From assembly GCA_030670715.1 (NCBI GenBank), contig DAOVBC010000155.1, forward strand, positions 1 to 6,080: DNA of 6,080 bases. The letters are read 5' to 3'. A program made the translations under genes and the position numbers. Shown here piece after piece: positions 5,273 through 6,080 of this stretch (position 1 is the first letter of the stretch; each line of letters starts with the position of its first letter). The DNA comes from Deltaproteobacteria bacterium. Lineage in GTDB: Bacteria > Desulfobacterota > Desulfobacteria > Desulfobacterales > SG8-13. The notes beneath the pieces are model-generated. The model made no database searches. It had not been told where the DNA came from and saw nothing but the letters and a program-made list of their open reading frames with translations.

Positions 5273-6064
5273 TCATACTTCCAACTCGAAAACCATCAAA
5301 TCTTCCGCCAGGACCAATGGTCCTTTATACGTTTTGCGGCACTCTCTTTCAATATCAGCCTGGTCGCACTCCGGGTAAAAATGAGTGAGTACGAGTTTGC
5401 CGACGTTGGCCCGGGCGGCAATTTCCCCGGCGATAGACGGGGTCAGGTGCCCGCTGACCTTTAAACCATCCGGCAGGGCCGATTCACAGATAAAAAGGTC
5501 TGCATCCTGTGCCAGAGTGATCAGGTAGTCGCTGTAATCGGTGTCGCCGGAATATACGACAGATTTCCCCCGGCTGCCTGTAATCCGGTAAGCCAGGCTC
5601 TCCGGGTTGTGCACTACCGGCACTGATTTTACCGTAAAGTCGTCAAAGCGGATGGAATCCGGCCCGGAAATGTTCAACTCCAGGATCTGCAACAGGCCGG
5701 GTGCCAGTTCAATCCAGCTTCCATAGACATTTTTCAGTCCCGTAAAAAATTTTGAAAATCCGGCACCGGCGCAGATCGTCAGCTGTTTTTTACGCTGTTG
5801 ACTGTCCGGATATTTGGTGGCGAACATCAACGGCACCAGCTCAGACGTGTGGTCCGGGTGAAGGTGACTGTAGAATATGTGCGACAGATCAAATATTGTC
5901 GCACCGGTTTCCAGAAGGCGCCGCATCGTCCCGGGTCCGGAGTCGAGAAGCACTTTTGATCGACCGGTTTGCACCAGAACAGAGCAGGAACTCCGTTTCA
6001 GGGAGGGCACACACGTGCCGGAGCCCAGGATTGTAACAGATACATCAATAGTTGATTCGGTCAT
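5273..6064 (-). CDS. Metallo-beta-lactamase-fold hydrolase, RNase Z-like
   Basis: This 263-aa protein carries the full metal-binding set of the metallo-beta-lactamase fold. Motif II is HLHPDH (His67, His69, Asp71, His72), followed by His152 (VVHNPES), Asp174 (YSGDTDYS), His206 (SGHLTPSIAGEIA) and His228 (LTHFYPE). The N-terminus VTILGSGTCVPS and the motif spacing resemble RNase Z/ElaC. However, the protein is about 45 residues shorter than ElaC, and I see no region resembling the glycine/proline exosite arm that grips tRNA. Motif II also has Pro where RNase Z usually has Gly. I therefore call it a hydrolase of unknown substrate (phosphodiester or ester), cytosolic, with no signal peptide. ATG 6064 gives the natural N-terminus with a weak AGG 9 bases upstream. 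It is 191 bp upstream of the precorrin-2 dehydrogenase gene, and its membership of that operon is doubtful. Confidence 0.85.
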   Translation of the reverse strand: MTESTIDVSVTILGSGTCVPSLKRSSCSVLVQTGRSKVLLDSGPGTMRRLLETGATIFDLSHIFYSHLHPDHTSELVPLMFATKYPDSQQRKKQLTICAGAGFSKFFTGLKNVYGSWIELAPGLLQILELNISGPDSIRFDDFTVKSVPVVHNPESLAYRITGSRGKSVVYSGDTDYSDYLITLAQDADLFICESALPDGLKVSGHLTPSIAGEIAARANVGKLVLTHFYPECDQADIERECRKTYKGPLVLAEDLMVFELEV

Positions 6065-6080
6065 GGTTAAACCTGCAGGC

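Noticed and set aside
5251..5283. Hairpin GAGCTTGAAGT/ACTTCCAACTC at the hydrolase stop codon as a terminator.
   Set aside because: The stem has two mismatches in 11 and is not followed by a U run on the minus strand.
4917..5378. A 153-codon plus-strand open frame spanning the intergenic heptanucleotide repeats.
   Set aside because: It starts inside the precorrin-2 dehydrogenase gene and ends inside the hydrolase gene on the opposite strand, with repeat-derived residues in the middle and no family signature.

Overview
The window reads as ordinary chromosome from a Gram-negative bacterium, most likely a sulfate-reducing deltaproteobacterium (Desulfobacterota). This rests on a PspF-type sigma-54 activator, a glutamyl-tRNA reductase that feeds both siroheme and heme, a stand-alone Met8/SirC-type precorrin-2 dehydrogenase, and a CcsA-type cytochrome c maturation protein next to hemA. 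The taxonomic call is inference from gene content and protein style; no marker gene such as rRNA is present.

Layout. Bases 1-849 (+) hold the 3' part of a pspF-like gene whose first ~54 codons lie outside the window. It converges, with an 18-bp gap, on a leftward block that fills the rest of the window. In transcription order, from high to low coordinates, this block is: an RNase Z-like metallo-beta-lactamase-fold hydrolase (6064-5273), sirC/MET8-type precorrin-2 dehydrogenase (5081-4422), ccsA/hemX-type membrane protein (4111-3290), hemA (3142-1871) and fabD (1806-868). The tetrapyrrole logic is coherent. HemA commits glutamyl-tRNA to 5-aminolevulinate. The SirC-like enzyme oxidises precorrin-2 to sirohydrochlorin on the way to siroheme, and in sulfate reducers onward to heme through the Ahb route. 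CcsA handles heme for cytochrome c assembly. fabD (malonyl-CoA:ACP transacylase) and the hydrolase have no obvious tetrapyrrole role.

The gaps hold the unusual material. Between sirC and ccsA (4112-4421) sits a 214-bp non-coding element with 29-bp imperfect terminal inverted repeats, a perfect internal 16-bp inverted repeat and an exact 8-bp flanking duplication (GATGAGGC). This is the signature of a MITE-like insertion. Between the hydrolase and sirC (5082-5272) are two facing arrays of degenerate heptanucleotide repeats that form an inverted repeat around a TTAGGCCTAA palindrome. A perfect AT-only 12-bp hairpin overlaps the hemA stop codon, and an AT-rich 147-bp gap separates ccsA from hemA. 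No rRNA, tRNA, CRISPR array or intact transposase gene was seen.
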